Positions 45,312 through 55,252 of a stretch of DNA of 64,000 bases are shown here, in pieces. Origin of the DNA: Roseihalotalea indica (GTDB lineage: Bacteria > Bacteroidota > Bacteroidia > Cytophagales > Cyclobacteriaceae); contig NZ_JAINFL010000004.1 in NCBI RefSeq assembly GCF_022458895.1, forward strand, positions 992,001 to 1,056,000, read 5' to 3'. A program made the translations under genes and the position numbers. The notes beneath the pieces were generated by a model. It made no database searches. It was not told the origin of the DNA and saw only the letters and a program-made list of their open reading frames with translations. Every line of letters starts with the position of its first letter. The first letter of the stretch is position 1.

Positions 45312-45734
45312 CTAATCAGGTCGTTTTTCAGGAAAATAATCTTTTAACAAATCAATCATTGCTTTTGGAGGACGGCAGGGACGTTTGGTATCAGCGCGAA
45401 TAAAAGCAAGAACTGTTGTGCCGGAGTGTACCAATTGGGAGTCTGAAGTGCGAAAAGAATACTCGAAGGTAATACGCACAGAAGGCATTTCGGGTAGTGT
45501 TACCTGAATATCCATAACATCATCGTAACGCACCGGCTGATGGTAATAGGAATGATTTTCAAGTACAGGCATCATGATACCAGCTTCCTCCAATGCTCGG
45601 TAACTCATGCCTAAATTTCGCAGGGCTTCAACCCGGGCAACCTCATAATACGAAGCATAATTGCCATAATACACATAACCCATCTGGTCCGTTTCACCGT
45701 AACGGACCCTCACTTGAATAGTATGCTGATACAT
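45312..45734 (-). CDS. Acyl-CoA thioesterase, 4HBT/YbgC-like hot-dog fold
   Basis: A 140-residue cytoplasmic thioesterase. The catalytic signature RYGETDQMGYVYYGNYASYY is near the start, with catalytic-type Asp16. The later hot-dog core strands are clear (YYHQPVRYDDVMDIQVTLPE, VRITFEYSF and VHSGTTVLAFI). It starts three bases after the mltG stop, so both are probably read as one message. Acyl substrate is not assignable; YbgC relatives act on short- or medium-chain acyl-CoA or associate with the Tol-Pal/phospholipid machinery. Confidence 0.88.
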   Translation of the reverse strand: MYQHTIQVRVRYGETDQMGYVYYGNYASYYEVARVEALRNLGMSYRALEEAGIMMPVLENHSYYHQPVRYDDVMDIQVTLPEMPSVRITFEYSFRTSDSQLVHSGTTVLAFIRADTKRPCRPPKAMIDLLKDYFPEKRPD

Positions 45735-45737
45735 CTC

Positions 45738-46772
45738 TTAATTGTAAATACCTGCCTGACTTAAAGCTCTTTGATATCGCCGAGCATTGGCTAGATGAGT
45801 GCTTAAGTTTGTTGCAAAATTATGGTAACCGGAAAAGTCCTCTTTGGCGCACATATATAAATAATTATGATCTTCATAATTCAGTACCGCGTCAATAGCA
45901 TTTACGGATGGTATACGAATTGGCCCCGGAGGTAGCCCGGTATATTTGTAGGTATTGTAAGGTGAATCTATTTCTTTATGCTTATTTAGCACTCGCTTAA
46001 TTGTAAAGTCCTGCGCTGCAAATACTAATGTAGGGTCAGCCTGTAGTGCAATATTGCGCTGTAACCTATTTAGATATAATCCGGCTACTTTTGGAGCTTC
46101 ATCAGGTTTATTAGTTTCTGATTCTACAATAGAAGCAAGGATAGACACATCTTCTGGGCTCATATCCAGTTTATCTGCCTTTGCCTGCCGTTGTTCGTTC
46201 CAAAAATTAGTGTATTCCTGATTAAATCGTTCAAATACCCCTTCGGCGTTGGTAGTCCAGTAAAGCTCATAAGTATTAGGCAAAAACATGGTTAGAATAT
46301 TTTCCGTAGTAAAGCCATACTTTTCTACAAACTTTGCATCATTAAGAAGCGTTAAAAACTGAACAGAATCAGCCTCCAGGTTTTCACAAAGGCGGCTGGC
46401 AAGTTCAGATTTTAATCGGATATTATTGAAGGTGATATCTACTGGCTCCTGTTGCCCCGAACGTAGTAAACGAATGGCCTGAATATTTGACATGTCGGAG
46501 TTGAGATGATAACGTCCCGGTTTAATATACTGGTCGTACTTCATTAATTTCGCCAATGTGCTGAAGGATAGTAAATCATTGACATACTCTCCTTCGTAAA
46601 GCTGATCTTGGACTTGCTTGAATGTTGCACCGGTAGGTATAAGTAAAATACGGTCCTTTTGATCAACCAATACATTCGGTGTATATAGTACCTGATAGCC
46701 ATAAAATGTAAATGACACCAAAAGCACAGTTCCAACGATTATCAACAGAGCTAAAAGTTTGTGCCTTTTCAT
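45738..46772 (-). CDS. mltG: Endolytic murein transglycosylase MltG
   Basis: Membrane-anchored lytic transglycosylase that cuts nascent glycan strands and sets their length. The 344 residues begin with a basic end and one membrane segment (LLALLIIVGTVLLVSFTFY), then a LysM-like segment and the catalytic YceG domain. LASIVESETN contains the conserved glutamate (Glu217), and PDEAPKVAGLYLNRL, LQADPTLVFA, SPYNTYKYTGLPPGPIRIP and NYLYMCAKEDFSGYHNFA are typical. The thioesterase gene starts three bases later. Upstream is the divergent YciO-type gene. Confidence 0.94.
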   Translation of the reverse strand: MKRHKLLALLIIVGTVLLVSFTFYGYQVLYTPNVLVDQKDRILLIPTGATFKQVQDQLYEGEYVNDLLSFSTLAKLMKYDQYIKPGRYHLNSDMSNIQAIRLLRSGQQEPVDITFNNIRLKSELASRLCENLEADSVQFLTLLNDAKFVEKYGFTTENILTMFLPNTYELYWTTNAEGVFERFNQEYTNFWNEQRQAKADKLDMSPEDVSILASIVESETNKPDEAPKVAGLYLNRLQRNIALQADPTLVFAAQDFTIKRVLNKHKEIDSPYNTYKYTGLPPGPIRIPSVNAIDAVLNYEDHNYLYMCAKEDFSGYHNFATNLSTHLANARRYQRALSQAGIYN

Positions 46773-46918
46773 ATAATTGTGAAATTAGTAATTTGCTCGT
46801 AAAGTTAGAATTTACTTTTTTCGTTCGCTATTGTAAATAACTTTTGTGTAACATTGTCGCTCACAAAAAAAGTTTTTTTCCTGTACGTCCAATTTTTATT
46901 GACCATTAACTTACGTTT

Positions 46919-47548
46919 ATGAAAGCAGAGTGCTTAAAGATTCACCCGGTTTATCCAGAGAATAAAAAACTCGAAAAAGTAACTGAAATTCTACGCCAAG
47001 GTGGTGTTATTATATATCCTACTGATACAATTTATGCACTAGGGTGTGACCTTCTTAACCCTCAGGCAATTGAACGGCTTTGCCATATTAAAGGGGTTGA
47101 TCCACAAAAAAACCAGTTTTCCTTTTTATGCCAGGACATCAGTCAGGTTTCCGAGTACGTCAAAAATTTGACAACTCCCATTTACAAAATGATGAAAAAG
47201 GCATTGCCCGGGCCTTATACATTCATTTTACCTTCAAGCAACCATGTACCTAAAAAAATTGATACTAAGCGTAAAACAGTGGGTATTCGCGTAACTGACC
47301 ATGCTATTCCGCAGCAATTAGTTACTCGTCTAGGACATCCAATGATTACAACTTCGGTACATGATGAAGATGAAATAGTAGCTTATGCAACTGATCCAGC
47401 TTTAATTTATGAGCGATTTGCAGATCAAGTTGACATAATTATTGATGGTGGTATGGGTAATAATGTAGCATCTACCGTGATAGATTGCACACAGGATGAA
47501 CCTCAAATTTTACGTAAGGGATTGGGTGACACCACATTGCTGGCTTAA
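46919..47548 (+). CDS. Sua5/YciO/YrdC family protein, YciO type
   Basis: This 209-residue protein belongs to the double-stranded-RNA-binding-fold family that includes the threonylcarbamoyl-AMP synthase for tRNA t6A. It has GGVIIYPTDTIYALGCDL, CHIKGVDPQKNQFSFLC, LPGPYTFIL and KTVGIRVTDH. In place of the classical SAN motif it has MITTSVHDEDE, typical of the YciO branch, so enzymatic equivalence to TsaC is not assured. If this is the only family member in the genome it must supply t6A. It is divergent from mltG with a shared 146-base promoter region. Confidence 0.85.
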   Translation: MKAECLKIHPVYPENKKLEKVTEILRQGGVIIYPTDTIYALGCDLLNPQAIERLCHIKGVDPQKNQFSFLCQDISQVSEYVKNLTTPIYKMMKKALPGPYTFILPSSNHVPKKIDTKRKTVGIRVTDHAIPQQLVTRLGHPMITTSVHDEDEIVAYATDPALIYERFADQVDIIIDGGMGNNVASTVIDCTQDEPQILRKGLGDTTLLA

Positions 47549-47556
47549 ACCACTGA

Positions 47557-48216
47557 TTGCACCTCATATATAATTTTTTTTTGGACACTATTGCTCTTGT
47601 AGAAAGTTATTATCTGCCGTGTTTAGCATATTTTGCATCAATCAGATCTAGCACAAAAATACTGTTAGATAACAGCGAAACTTACATTAAGCAGTCTTAC
47701 CGTAATAGGTGCTATATTTTAGGAGCCAACAAAATTCAGCCACTTAGCGTACCTGTACATAGAGGTAGCGGAAAAGTCTGTACCAAAGACGTTCGGGTAG
47801 CATACGGAAATCGTTGGCAAAACAACCATTGGCGAAGTATAGCATCTGCTTATGGTAAAACCCCATTCTTTGCACACTTTGCTGATGAATTTCATGACAT
47901 TTTATTTCACCAGCATAAATACCTGATTGATCTAAATGTGGATTTACTGTCAAAATGTCTGGAATTACTCCAATGGAAGCACACCATTCATTTTTGTCAG
48001 GATAATGATACTTTTATAGAAAAAAAACCTATAAATGATTACCGGGGGCAGATACAAATCTCAGAAACAAAATTCAAAAATTATCAATTTCAGCCTATTC
48101 AGTACATGCAAGCATTTGGCAAAGACTTTGCACCAAATTTAAGTATTATAGATTTGTTATTTTGTGAGGGCCCCCGAGCCGATTATATTATTCAACACTC
48201 TCTCATCCAAAGGTGA
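47557..48216 (+). CDS. WbqC-like family protein
   Basis: A protein of the WbqC family, often found in surface polysaccharide or lipid loci, function uncertain. The frame reads LVESYYLPCLAYFASI near the start, then IKQSYRNRCYILGANKIQPLSVPV, and KDVRVAYGNRWQNNHWRSIASAYGKTPFF, the typical Asn-Trp-His-rich core. No ATG is available; TTG at 47557 or, more likely, TTG at 47581 starts translation. It begins eight bases after the upstream gene ends, so the two may be one operon. It lies before clpC. Confidence 0.8.
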   Translation: MHLIYNFFLDTIALVESYYLPCLAYFASIRSSTKILLDNSETYIKQSYRNRCYILGANKIQPLSVPVHRGSGKVCTKDVRVAYGNRWQNNHWRSIASAYGKTPFFAHFADEFHDILFHQHKYLIDLNVDLLSKCLELLQWKHTIHFCQDNDTFIEKKPINDYRGQIQISETKFKNYQFQPIQYMQAFGKDFAPNLSIIDLLFCEGPRADYIIQHSLIQR

Positions 48217-48316
48217 ACAAATGCTTAAAATCGCTTGTTGTTTTCTAAGTATATATTTCTATCTTGCTTTTGAGGGTATTAGGCACGAGGGGACACTCAT
48301 TTCACCATTTAATTCC

Positions 48317-48322
48317 AAGGAG
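48317..48322 (+). promoter_or_regulatory. Shine-Dalgarno site that fixes the clpC start
   Basis: AAGGAG lies seven bases before the ATG at 48330. Such strong sites are rare here, and it settles the start against the earlier in-frame ATG at 48264. Confidence 0.7.
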
Positions 48323-48329
48323 TCAGCTT

Positions 48330-50867
48330 ATGGAAGCTAAATTTTCTAATCGAGTTAAGGAAGTCATATCGCTCAGTCGTGAGGAAGCTCTCCGGCTTGG
48401 GCACGATTATATTGGAACTGAACATCTACTGTTAGGTATGATTCGCGAAGGCGAAGGCGTGGCAGTCAGCTTACTAAAAAAGCTAGGTGTTTCGTTGGAT
48501 GAACTACGTACTGCTGTTGAGCAGGCTACTAAAGGAACGGCTACAGGCAATGTTAAAAACCTGGCCAACATTCCACTGACCCGTCAATCTGAGAAAGTTT
48601 TAAAGATTACCTATTTAGAAGCTAAGATTTTTAAAAGCCAGCTAATAGGTACTGAACATTTATTACTTTCCATTTTACGCGACGAGGATAATATTGCTAC
48701 CCAAATTTTAGAGAAATTTGACGTGAATTACGATGTTGTAAAAGAATTGCTGGAGTATCAATCTGATACGCCTGTGGCCGGCCCGGATACTGATGATGCT
48801 GATGAAGATTCAGGACGCATCTTTGGTGGTGGCTCAGGATCAAGTCGGGAGTCTAAAGGAACAGAGAAATCTAGAACACCAGTTTTGGATAACTTTGGCC
48901 GTGATTTAACCAAACTGGCTGAAGATGATAAACTGGACCCCATTGTAGGCCGGGAAAAAGAGATCGAGCGGGTTGCTCAAATTTTGAGTCGCCGCAAGAA
49001 AAACAACCCGATCCTTATTGGCGAGCCAGGTGTTGGTAAAACGGCCATTGCCGAGGGGCTTGCCCTTCGTATCGTGCAAAAGAAAGTTTCCCGCGTATTG
49101 TTTAACAAGCGTGTGGTTACACTTGATCTTGCTTCATTAGTGGCAGGAACCAAATACCGAGGCCAGTTTGAAGAACGAATGAAGGCGGTGATGAACGAGA
49201 TTGAAAAGTCTCCGGATGTTATCCTTTTCATTGACGAGTTGCATACCATCGTAGGTGCTGGTGGCGCTTCCGGTTCGCTAGATGCTTCTAATATGTTCAA
49301 ACCGGCACTAGCCCGGGGTGAAATTCAATGCATCGGTGCTACCACATTAGATGAGTACCGTCAGTACATTGAGAAAGATGGTGCTTTAGCACGACGTTTC
49401 CAGGTGGTTATGGTAGATGCTACCACGCCTGAGGAAACCATGCAAATTCTCAATAATATTAAAGATAAGTATGAGAATCATCACCACGTTGAATACACCG
49501 AGGAAGCACTGGAAGCTTGTGTAAAGCTTTCTGACCGCTATATCAGTGATCGTTTCCTTCCGGATAAAGCTATTGATGTGATGGATGAGGCTGGTGCTCG
49601 CGTACACATCAATAATATTCACGTTCCTGATGAAATTGTGAAGTTGGAAGAGGCGATAGAGAATATCAAGACGGAAAAAAACCGGGTTGTAAAAAGTCAG
49701 AAGTACGAAGAGGCAGCCCAGTTACGTGATCGTGAAAAGAAACTCATTGATCAACTTGAATCAGCAAAGCGAAAATGGGAAGAAGAAACTCGTACCCGAC
49801 GCTATTCAGTTGATGAAGAAAATGTAGCTGAGGTGATTGCCATGATGACGGGCATACCAACCAAGCGAGTGGCTCAGAATGAAAGCCAGAAACTACTTGG
49901 TATGAATGAGCAGTTAACTGGGAAGGTTATTGGCCAAGAAGAAGCCATTAAAAAGCTTACAAAAGCCATTCAACGGACTCGGGTAGGTTTAAAAGATCCT
50001 CAGAAACCCATCGGTTCCTTTGTATTCTTAGGACCTACTGGAGTTGGAAAAACTGAGTTGGCTAAAGTGCTGGCAACGTATCTGTTTGACAAAGAAGATG
50101 CGCTCATTCGTATTGATATGAGTGAGTATATGGAGAAATTCTCTGTGTCTCGTTTAGTAGGAGCGCCTCCGGGTTATGTTGGATACGAAGAAGGTGGCCA
50201 GCTTACTGAGAAAGTAAGACGTAAGCCTTACAGTGTGGTGTTGCTGGATGAAATTGAGAAGGCTCACCCCGATGTATTCAATATCCTACTTCAGGTGCTC
50301 GATGACGGAATCTTAACAGACGGCCTTGGCCGCCGGGTAGATTTCCGAAATACGATTATCATCATGACTTCTAATATTGGAGCTCGTGACCTGAAAGATT
50401 TTGGATCTGGTATCGGATTCTCAACCAAGGCTAAAGAAGAAAGCATGGATGAGTTGATGAAATCTACCATTCAGAATGCCTTAAAGAAGACCTTTAGTCC
50501 TGAGTTTTTGAATCGTTTGGATGATGTAATTGTCTTCAATTCTCTGAAGCGAGAAGATATTCACTTAATCATTGACATTACGCTTAATAAGCTCTTCTCG
50601 AGAATTATGGCCTTAGGATACTCAGTGGAACTTACTGATAAAGCCAAGGACTTCCTTGCTGACAAAGGGTATGATCCGCAATATGGTGCTCGCCCTCTTA
50701 ACCGGGCCATCCAGAAGTATCTTGAAGATGCTGTAGCTGAAGAGATTCTGAAGGGTGAATTAGAAGCTAACGACACGATTCTTGCTGACCATGACGGTGA
50801 AAGCGAGCAGTTGACGTTAAGCTTGAAGAAAAAGAAAACTCCCAAGGAAAAGAAGACCGATAGCTAA
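48330..50867 (+). CDS. clpC: ClpC-type AAA+ protease chaperone
   Basis: ATP-dependent unfoldase that feeds ClpP. The 845 residues include the Clp N domain (two repeats, residues 3-145, [17 protein letters not shown] and [17 protein letters not shown]), first AAA+ domain with Walker A GEPGVGKT near 231 and Walker [11 protein letters not shown], a UVR-like middle segment ([15 protein letters not shown]), and second AAA+ domain with GPTGVGKT near 568 and arginine-finger region. An IGF loop near 695 (GSGIGFSTK) should bind ClpP. The C-terminus is Lys-rich. A strong Shine-Dalgarno site and a terminator flank it. Not ClpB, which lacks the UVR/IGF pattern. Confidence 0.96.
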   Translation: MEAKFSNRVKEVISLSREEALRLGHDYIGTEHLLLGMIREGEGVAVSLLKKLGVSLDELRTAVEQATKGTATGNVKNLANIPLTRQSEKVLKITYLEAKIFKSQLIGTEHLLLSILRDEDNIATQILEKFDVNYDVVKELLEYQSDTPVAGPDTDDADEDSGRIFGGGSGSSRESKGTEKSRTPVLDNFGRDLTKLAEDDKLDPIVGREKEIERVAQILSRRKKNNPILIGEPGVGKTAIAEGLALRIVQKKVSRVLFNKRVVTLDLASLVAGTKYRGQFEERMKAVMNEIEKSPDVILFIDELHTIVGAGGASGSLDASNMFKPALARGEIQCIGATTLDEYRQYIEKDGALARRFQVVMVDATTPEETMQILNNIKDKYENHHHVEYTEEALEACVKLSDRYISDRFLPDKAIDVMDEAGARVHINNIHVPDEIVKLEEAIENIKTEKNRVVKSQKYEEAAQLRDREKKLIDQLESAKRKWEEETRTRRYSVDEENVAEVIAMMTGIPTKRVAQNESQKLLGMNEQLTGKVIGQEEAIKKLTKAIQRTRVGLKDPQKPIGSFVFLGPTGVGKTELAKVLATYLFDKEDALIRIDMSEYMEKFSVSRLVGAPPGYVGYEEGGQLTEKVRRKPYSVVLLDEIEKAHPDVFNILLQVLDDGILTDGLGRRVDFRNTIIIMTSNIGARDLKDFGSGIGFSTKAKEESMDELMKSTIQNALKKTFSPEFLNRLDDVIVFNSLKREDIHLIIDITLNKLFSRIMALGYSVELTDKAKDFLADKGYDPQYGARPLNRAIQKYLEDAVAEEILKGELEANDTILADHDGESEQLTLSLKKKKTPKEKKTDS

Positions 50868-50891
50868 AAACAGGTAATCTCTTATAATGAC

Positions 50892-50925
50892 AAAGGGTGT
50901 CTTCATGACACCCTTTTTTATTTTC
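50892..50925 (+). terminator. Rho-independent terminator of clpC
   Basis: AAAGGGTGTC (50892-50901) pairs perfectly with GACACCCTTT (50907-50916), loop TTCAT, followed by TTTTATTTTCC. It is about 25 bases past the clpC stop. Confidence 0.9.
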
Positions 50926-50979
50926 CTATTGACCGAATAATACAGTACCTAAATCATGCTTAGAATCAAAATTGAGCTA

Positions 50980-53082
50980 TTAGTAGCTGCCCATATACTT
51001 TCTAATTCCCCATTCAGTAGCTACTAAAAACAGTAGAACAAAGAATAGCCATTTAAGATTAATTATTGGCAAAAAGGCTTCACTGGTATAGATTTTTCCA
51101 GGTGCCTCTTCCGCTTGGAAACTTGCAGCCAAATCATCCAATTGATCCAAACTGTAAAAATCACCTCCACTTTCGCTCGCAAGCTGGCGAAGTAAACCAT
51201 GATTTGCAGTTAAGTTTAACGTTTCAATTTGTAAGCTTCGAACCGTAAACTCACCATTACTATTCATTTTTTCACCATTTAGCTCCACACTTGCCTGATA
51301 ACTGTAGATTCCTTCGGGCAAATTACTAACATGGTATTGAGTATTGCTTTCGTTGGTTACGTAGCTATAATTTCTTGCTTCACCTTCTTCACTAGTAATA
51401 GTTAAAGCAACTTGTTGCCCATAAACTTCTTCGTAAATATCGTTGTAAATTTCTGTTTCAAATACGACAGGTTCAGTATCTTCAAATTCATTTTTTGTAG
51501 GGTACACCTTAAATCGTCGTTTATCTTCTTTTGCTGATAAGTACTGAGTAAGCTTAGTAAAGAGCTCATCAAATGCTTGCGTATTTTCATTTTTGGCGTA
51601 ATCCTGTAGCCTCCAGCCCCAAATTCCTTCTGCCAGCAATACGGCCTGTTTTTTATTATCTTCTTCACCAACTACTAGCAAAGGCTGACTTGTATTCACA
51701 TTTCCTACCCGCTGGTAGAGCAAAGGTGTCATGTTTCCTTTGGCATTGATTTTCCCGAAAGGAACCATCAAAGGTGTAAAATCCTCGATAGTAGACTGAT
51801 AGTTATTATCTAGCTTAAAACCTGTAAAACCAGGGTTAAAAACCGCCCTTACCTCATCTGTATCATTATTCTGGCTGATAATTTCAACTAAATTATTCGC
51901 TCGATTCAAAGCGGGCAGATCAGTCTGGGACCCTACAATATACCACAATGCACTAGCATCCTGAATAAGTTGATTGAACTGATTATTATTCAACCCACGG
52001 CCGGGAAGCTGATGGAGAATAACAAGGTCAAATTTTTTGTTAGCTATTTGAGCCGGACTCCATTCATCAACACTCAAAATAGCTATTTCTAATTCGTAGT
52101 TTTTATTTTGTTCAATAGCTAACTTAAGGGCTTTAATATCCGGGTGAGGAGATTGCGCCACCAGCAAAATAGATTCTTTACCCTCAATAATTTCGAGATA
52201 AGCGTGGCTAATGTTATTATCTGTAGTAAATTCTGCTTCTTTTGTTTCAACAGCTACAATATAATGGGCCATACCTTCGTCGGTTGCATCTAGCAGAAAC
52301 TCTACAGAAGTCACTCCCCTATTTTGATTTAATGTAATCTGTTCATTAGCAATAGTCCGTCCCTGATAGTTTACCGAAACAGTGACAGATTGCCCCTGAA
52401 ATCCGGTATTACTAATCTCAGCAACCAGCGGAAATTTATTCCCCTGATAGGCAACTTTGTTATAAAACAGATTGCTGATACTTAAGTCTTGTTTGGGAAC
52501 AGTATCCCCTACTCCGACGGTTTGCATATTGAATCCATAAGGTGAGTATGTAGGAGAAATTCCTTCATTATAGATTCCATCAGATATGAGTACCACAGAA
52601 GATAGATTGCGGCCTTCATACTCAGATTCAATACTTTTAAGTAATCCGTCGATATCACTGCTGTTATGGTTGAATGTGATGGTTCCGAGAGGTTCAGTTG
52701 CTACTAAACTTCTAGTCTCTACCTGATAGTTTTCATCCTGCAGTTTTTGTTGCAATTCCTCAATTTGCTTTATCCACTGACCTTGAGTGCTACTGTCCTC
52801 TACTGCTGTTATTGAGGCTGAGTTATCAACTGCAAATACGATTATGGGTTCTTCTATGGTACTTCTTATTTGTTTAATAAACGGACCAATAATGAGCAAA
52901 CATAGCAAGCTCACCAGAAAGAACCGCAGGCCTGCAAGTATGTAATTAATAGTATTTCCCCAAGAAGCATTTCCCAGCTTTTTGCCACGCAAATAAAGCA
53001 AAAGAGCATATAATACTCCTATGACAAAACATGGAAGAACAAGCCAAGGAGAATTTTCAAAAAGTAATTGAATTTTCTGCAT
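50980..53082 (-). CDS. VWA-domain-like membrane protein
   Basis: A 700-residue envelope protein. Two hydrophobic segments at about 12-30 and 46-70 precede a von Willebrand A-like domain with the MIDAS start FAVDNSASI (Asp86, Ser88, Ser90) and VVLISDGIYNEG. Beta-rich Ig-like and glutamine-amidotransferase-like regions follow (KESILLVAQSPHPDIKALKL, FDLVILHQLPGRG), and it ends with a membrane segment. Such proteins resemble BatA/BatB-type and large putative exporter-associated proteins of Bacteroidota. Role is unknown; the protein-binding metal site suggests complex assembly. Alone on its strand between convergent clpC and fabG. Confidence 0.8.
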   Translation of the reverse strand: MQKIQLLFENSPWLVLPCFVIGVLYALLLYLRGKKLGNASWGNTINYILAGLRFFLVSLLCLLIIGPFIKQIRSTIEEPIIVFAVDNSASITAVEDSSTQGQWIKQIEELQQKLQDENYQVETRSLVATEPLGTITFNHNSSDIDGLLKSIESEYEGRNLSSVVLISDGIYNEGISPTYSPYGFNMQTVGVGDTVPKQDLSISNLFYNKVAYQGNKFPLVAEISNTGFQGQSVTVSVNYQGRTIANEQITLNQNRGVTSVEFLLDATDEGMAHYIVAVETKEAEFTTDNNISHAYLEIIEGKESILLVAQSPHPDIKALKLAIEQNKNYELEIAILSVDEWSPAQIANKKFDLVILHQLPGRGLNNNQFNQLIQDASALWYIVGSQTDLPALNRANNLVEIISQNNDTDEVRAVFNPGFTGFKLDNNYQSTIEDFTPLMVPFGKINAKGNMTPLLYQRVGNVNTSQPLLVVGEEDNKKQAVLLAEGIWGWRLQDYAKNENTQAFDELFTKLTQYLSAKEDKRRFKVYPTKNEFEDTEPVVFETEIYNDIYEEVYGQQVALTITSEEGEARNYSYVTNESNTQYHVSNLPEGIYSYQASVELNGEKMNSNGEFTVRSLQIETLNLTANHGLLRQLASESGGDFYSLDQLDDLAASFQAEEAPGKIYTSEAFLPIINLKWLFFVLLFLVATEWGIRKYMGSY

Positions 53083-53223
53083 AAGGTTGATAAAGTTATA
53101 CTATATAACACGGTCCTGTCACATCCATTCTGCAAGGCCTAGAGAAACGATAACTCTTTTCTCAAAAATAGAACAGGTTATTTAAGAGAAAAACGACATT
53201 CCTTCAGCAATCGTATATAATAC

Positions 53224-53970
53224 TTAGGTGAGCATGCCTCCATCTACCTGTAATACTTGCCCGGTGATATAGGTAGATAGATCAGAAGCTAAGAACAGGG
53301 CACAATCGGCAACGTCTTCTGGTTTACCTCCCCGCTTTAATGGAATTGCGTCTCGCCAACTTTGTACTGTTTTTTCGTCTAACTTTTCTGTCATCTCAGT
53401 CTCGATAAAGCCTGGCGCAATAGCATTGCTCCGAATATTTCTTGATCCTAATTCAAGTGCCACGGATTTAGTAAATCCAATTATACCTGCCTTCGAGGCA
53501 GCATAATTAGCTTGTCCGGCATTTCCTTTAATACCCACCACCGAAGTTAAGTTAATTATTGAACCGCTTTTCTGCTTTAAAAAAGTTCGCAGGGATGCTT
53601 TTACGGTATTGTACACTGACTTTAGGTTAACGTCTATTACTTTATCCCACATTTCTTCGCTCATCCGCATCAGTAATGTATCCTGAGTAATCCCGGCATT
53701 ATTAACTAAAATATCCAGGCTATTAAAATCCGACACCACGTCGGCAACCAATTGCTCGGCTGCGCTAAATTCTGATGCATCTGATTTATATCCTTTAGCT
53801 TTTATACCAAAGCTAGACAACTCCTGCTCTAGTGCCTCTCCTTTTTCTACACTAGACAAATACGTAAAGGCAACATTGGCTCCTTGTTCAGCAAATCGAG
53901 TTGCAATAGAGCGCCCTATCCCTTTTGAAGCTCCGGTAATCAGAGCTGTTTTTCCTGCTAATAGTTTCAT
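53224..53970 (-). CDS. fabG: 3-oxoacyl-[acyl-carrier-protein] reductase
   Basis: NADPH-dependent reductase of fatty-acid synthesis, short-chain dehydrogenase family. The 248 residues have the cofactor loop GASKGIGR (13-20), NNAG (90-93), and the catalytic Ser143, Tyr156 and Lys160 in YAASK. The family FabG C-terminus reads FLASDLSTYITGQVLQVDGGM. Full length with no oddities. The rest of the fab genes are not nearby. Confidence 0.94.
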   Translation of the reverse strand: MKLLAGKTALITGASKGIGRSIATRFAEQGANVAFTYLSSVEKGEALEQELSSFGIKAKGYKSDASEFSAAEQLVADVVSDFNSLDILVNNAGITQDTLLMRMSEEMWDKVIDVNLKSVYNTVKASLRTFLKQKSGSIINLTSVVGIKGNAGQANYAASKAGIIGFTKSVALELGSRNIRSNAIAPGFIETEMTEKLDEKTVQSWRDAIPLKRGGKPEDVADCALFLASDLSTYITGQVLQVDGGMLT

Positions 53971-54044
53971 GGGTCAAAATGATTATCATTGATTTTTCAC
54001 CAAACTTAAGGAAATAATTGGAGGAGCGGCAGTAGTTTGGGCTG

Positions 54045-54091
54045 AAAACAAAAAGCCATAGGTAAAACCGCTAAGACGGTCACCTATGGCT
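54045..54091 (-). terminator. Terminator of the GAF-protein gene
   Basis: AGCCATAGGT (54054-54063) and ACCTATGGCT (54082-54091) are exact inverted repeats with an inner ACCG/CGGT pairing. On the minus strand TTTTGTTTTC follows. It is 37 bases past the GAF gene stop and before fabG, so the two are not one simple operon. Confidence 0.85.
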
Positions 54092-54127
54092 ATAGCATGG
54101 TCTGATTATAAACTGCTTAAACTTTTA

Positions 54128-54616
54128 CTACAATACCTCTTCAATAAGGTGCATAACTTGCTGTAAATTTCGTTTATCCAACTCGGTAAAGTTTCTTAGC
54201 CGATGGCTATTGATATTTAATATTAATGATACTTCACCCCGGCAATACGCAGGTACCGCAATTTCAGATTTATCAAAGTCACTGGTGGGTATATGCCCCA
54301 GATATTGCTCTACATCCTCTACCATAACGGTACACTCCCGAGCAAAAGCCGACCCACAGACACCTTCTTCTTTCAGTATACGAGTTTTTGCTGCCGGTCC
54401 CTGAAATGGCCCTAGAACCAGTTCATCTTCTTCCACAAAGTAGAACCCCGTCCATGAGAAGTTCATGCCCTGATGCAGAATAGCTGCGATGTTACCAAGG
54501 TTGGCAATGAGATCATTTTCGTTGTAAATTATATCTCTAATTTGCCGGAGTAATACATTATACTGTTGCTGTTTACTATCACCTTGAGAACTAATATAAG
54601 TTTTAAGCATAACCAT
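54128..54616 (-). CDS. GAF-domain protein, free-methionine-sulfoxide-reductase-like but missing key cysteines
   Basis: A 162-residue single GAF domain that follows the fRMsr pattern: NFSWTGFYFVEEDELVLGPF, TRILKEEGVCGSAF, GHIPTSDFDKSEIAVPAY. Free-Met-(R)-sulfoxide reductases use three cysteines in PACTRI, GVCG and GHIACD. Only the GVCG one (Cys87) remains; the first is Lys77 and the catalytic one is Thr111. Other cysteines (95, 125) are off-position. It may bind a small ligand rather than act as a reductase. Start ATG 54616, with an internal alternative at 54610. Confidence 0.8.
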   Translation of the reverse strand: MVMLKTYISSQGDSKQQQYNVLLRQIRDIIYNENDLIANLGNIAAILHQGMNFSWTGFYFVEEDELVLGPFQGPAAKTRILKEEGVCGSAFARECTVMVEDVEQYLGHIPTSDFDKSEIAVPAYCRGEVSLILNINSHRLRNFTELDKRNLQQVMHLIEEVL

Positions 54617-54805
54617 ATCTAAGCGATTCTAAAGCTAAATAAATAAATTTTATAATCTAACCAATGTTAACTATTATTTAAATTAAAATAATTATTACAA
54701 AGGTACTAAAATTTATATATATGTCAATTTTTTGTCAGAAAAATTATATTATAACCATAATTAAGATTCATCGGTTATAAGGTATATGTAAGATTAAGAC
54801 CTATA

Positions 54806-55252
54806 ATGCACTATTTCATCCCTTTCAGTACATTTTTCATTTTATTTTTTAATACAGTTATGGCTCAGGATATTGATATTCTTGGTGATAATCGATGGAA
54901 AAACAGAGTGTTATTGATATATGCTGACTCGGATCTTTCAACCGAATACCAACAGCAATTGCAGGAGATTGAGGGGCACCGTAAAGGAATAAATGAGCGG
55001 GACATTATTGTTTATAGCATATTTCATCAGCAGATTGTTGCATCAGAAGGAAAAATAGAAGATAAGAGAGCCGCTCAGGCCTTACGCCAGAAGTATAGTA
55101 TTTCTAATAGCCAACTAACTATTGTATTAATTGGAAAGGATGGGGGTGAGAAATTAACGCAAAAAGGATTATTAGGTGCTGAACAACTTTTTGGTGTTAT
55201 TGACCAAATGCCTATGCGTAAAGAGGAAATGAAAGAAAGCCAATCGGGCTAG
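54806..55252 (+). CDS. DUF4174 domain protein, exported
   Basis: A 148-residue protein: signal peptide (FIPFSTFFILFFNTVMAQ), then the DUF4174 pattern NRWKNRVLLIYADS, IVLIGKDGGEKLTQKG and FGVIDQMPMRKEEMKE. This small thioredoxin-like domain of unknown function is widespread in Bacteroidota and Proteobacteria and is usually periplasmic. Its stop codon overlaps the stop of the convergent DUF3108 gene by three bases. No catalytic role is known. Confidence 0.85.
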   Translation: MHYFIPFSTFFILFFNTVMAQDIDILGDNRWKNRVLLIYADSDLSTEYQQQLQEIEGHRKGINERDIIVYSIFHQQIVASEGKIEDKRAAQALRQKYSISNSQLTIVLIGKDGGEKLTQKGLLGAEQLFGVIDQMPMRKEEMKESQSG

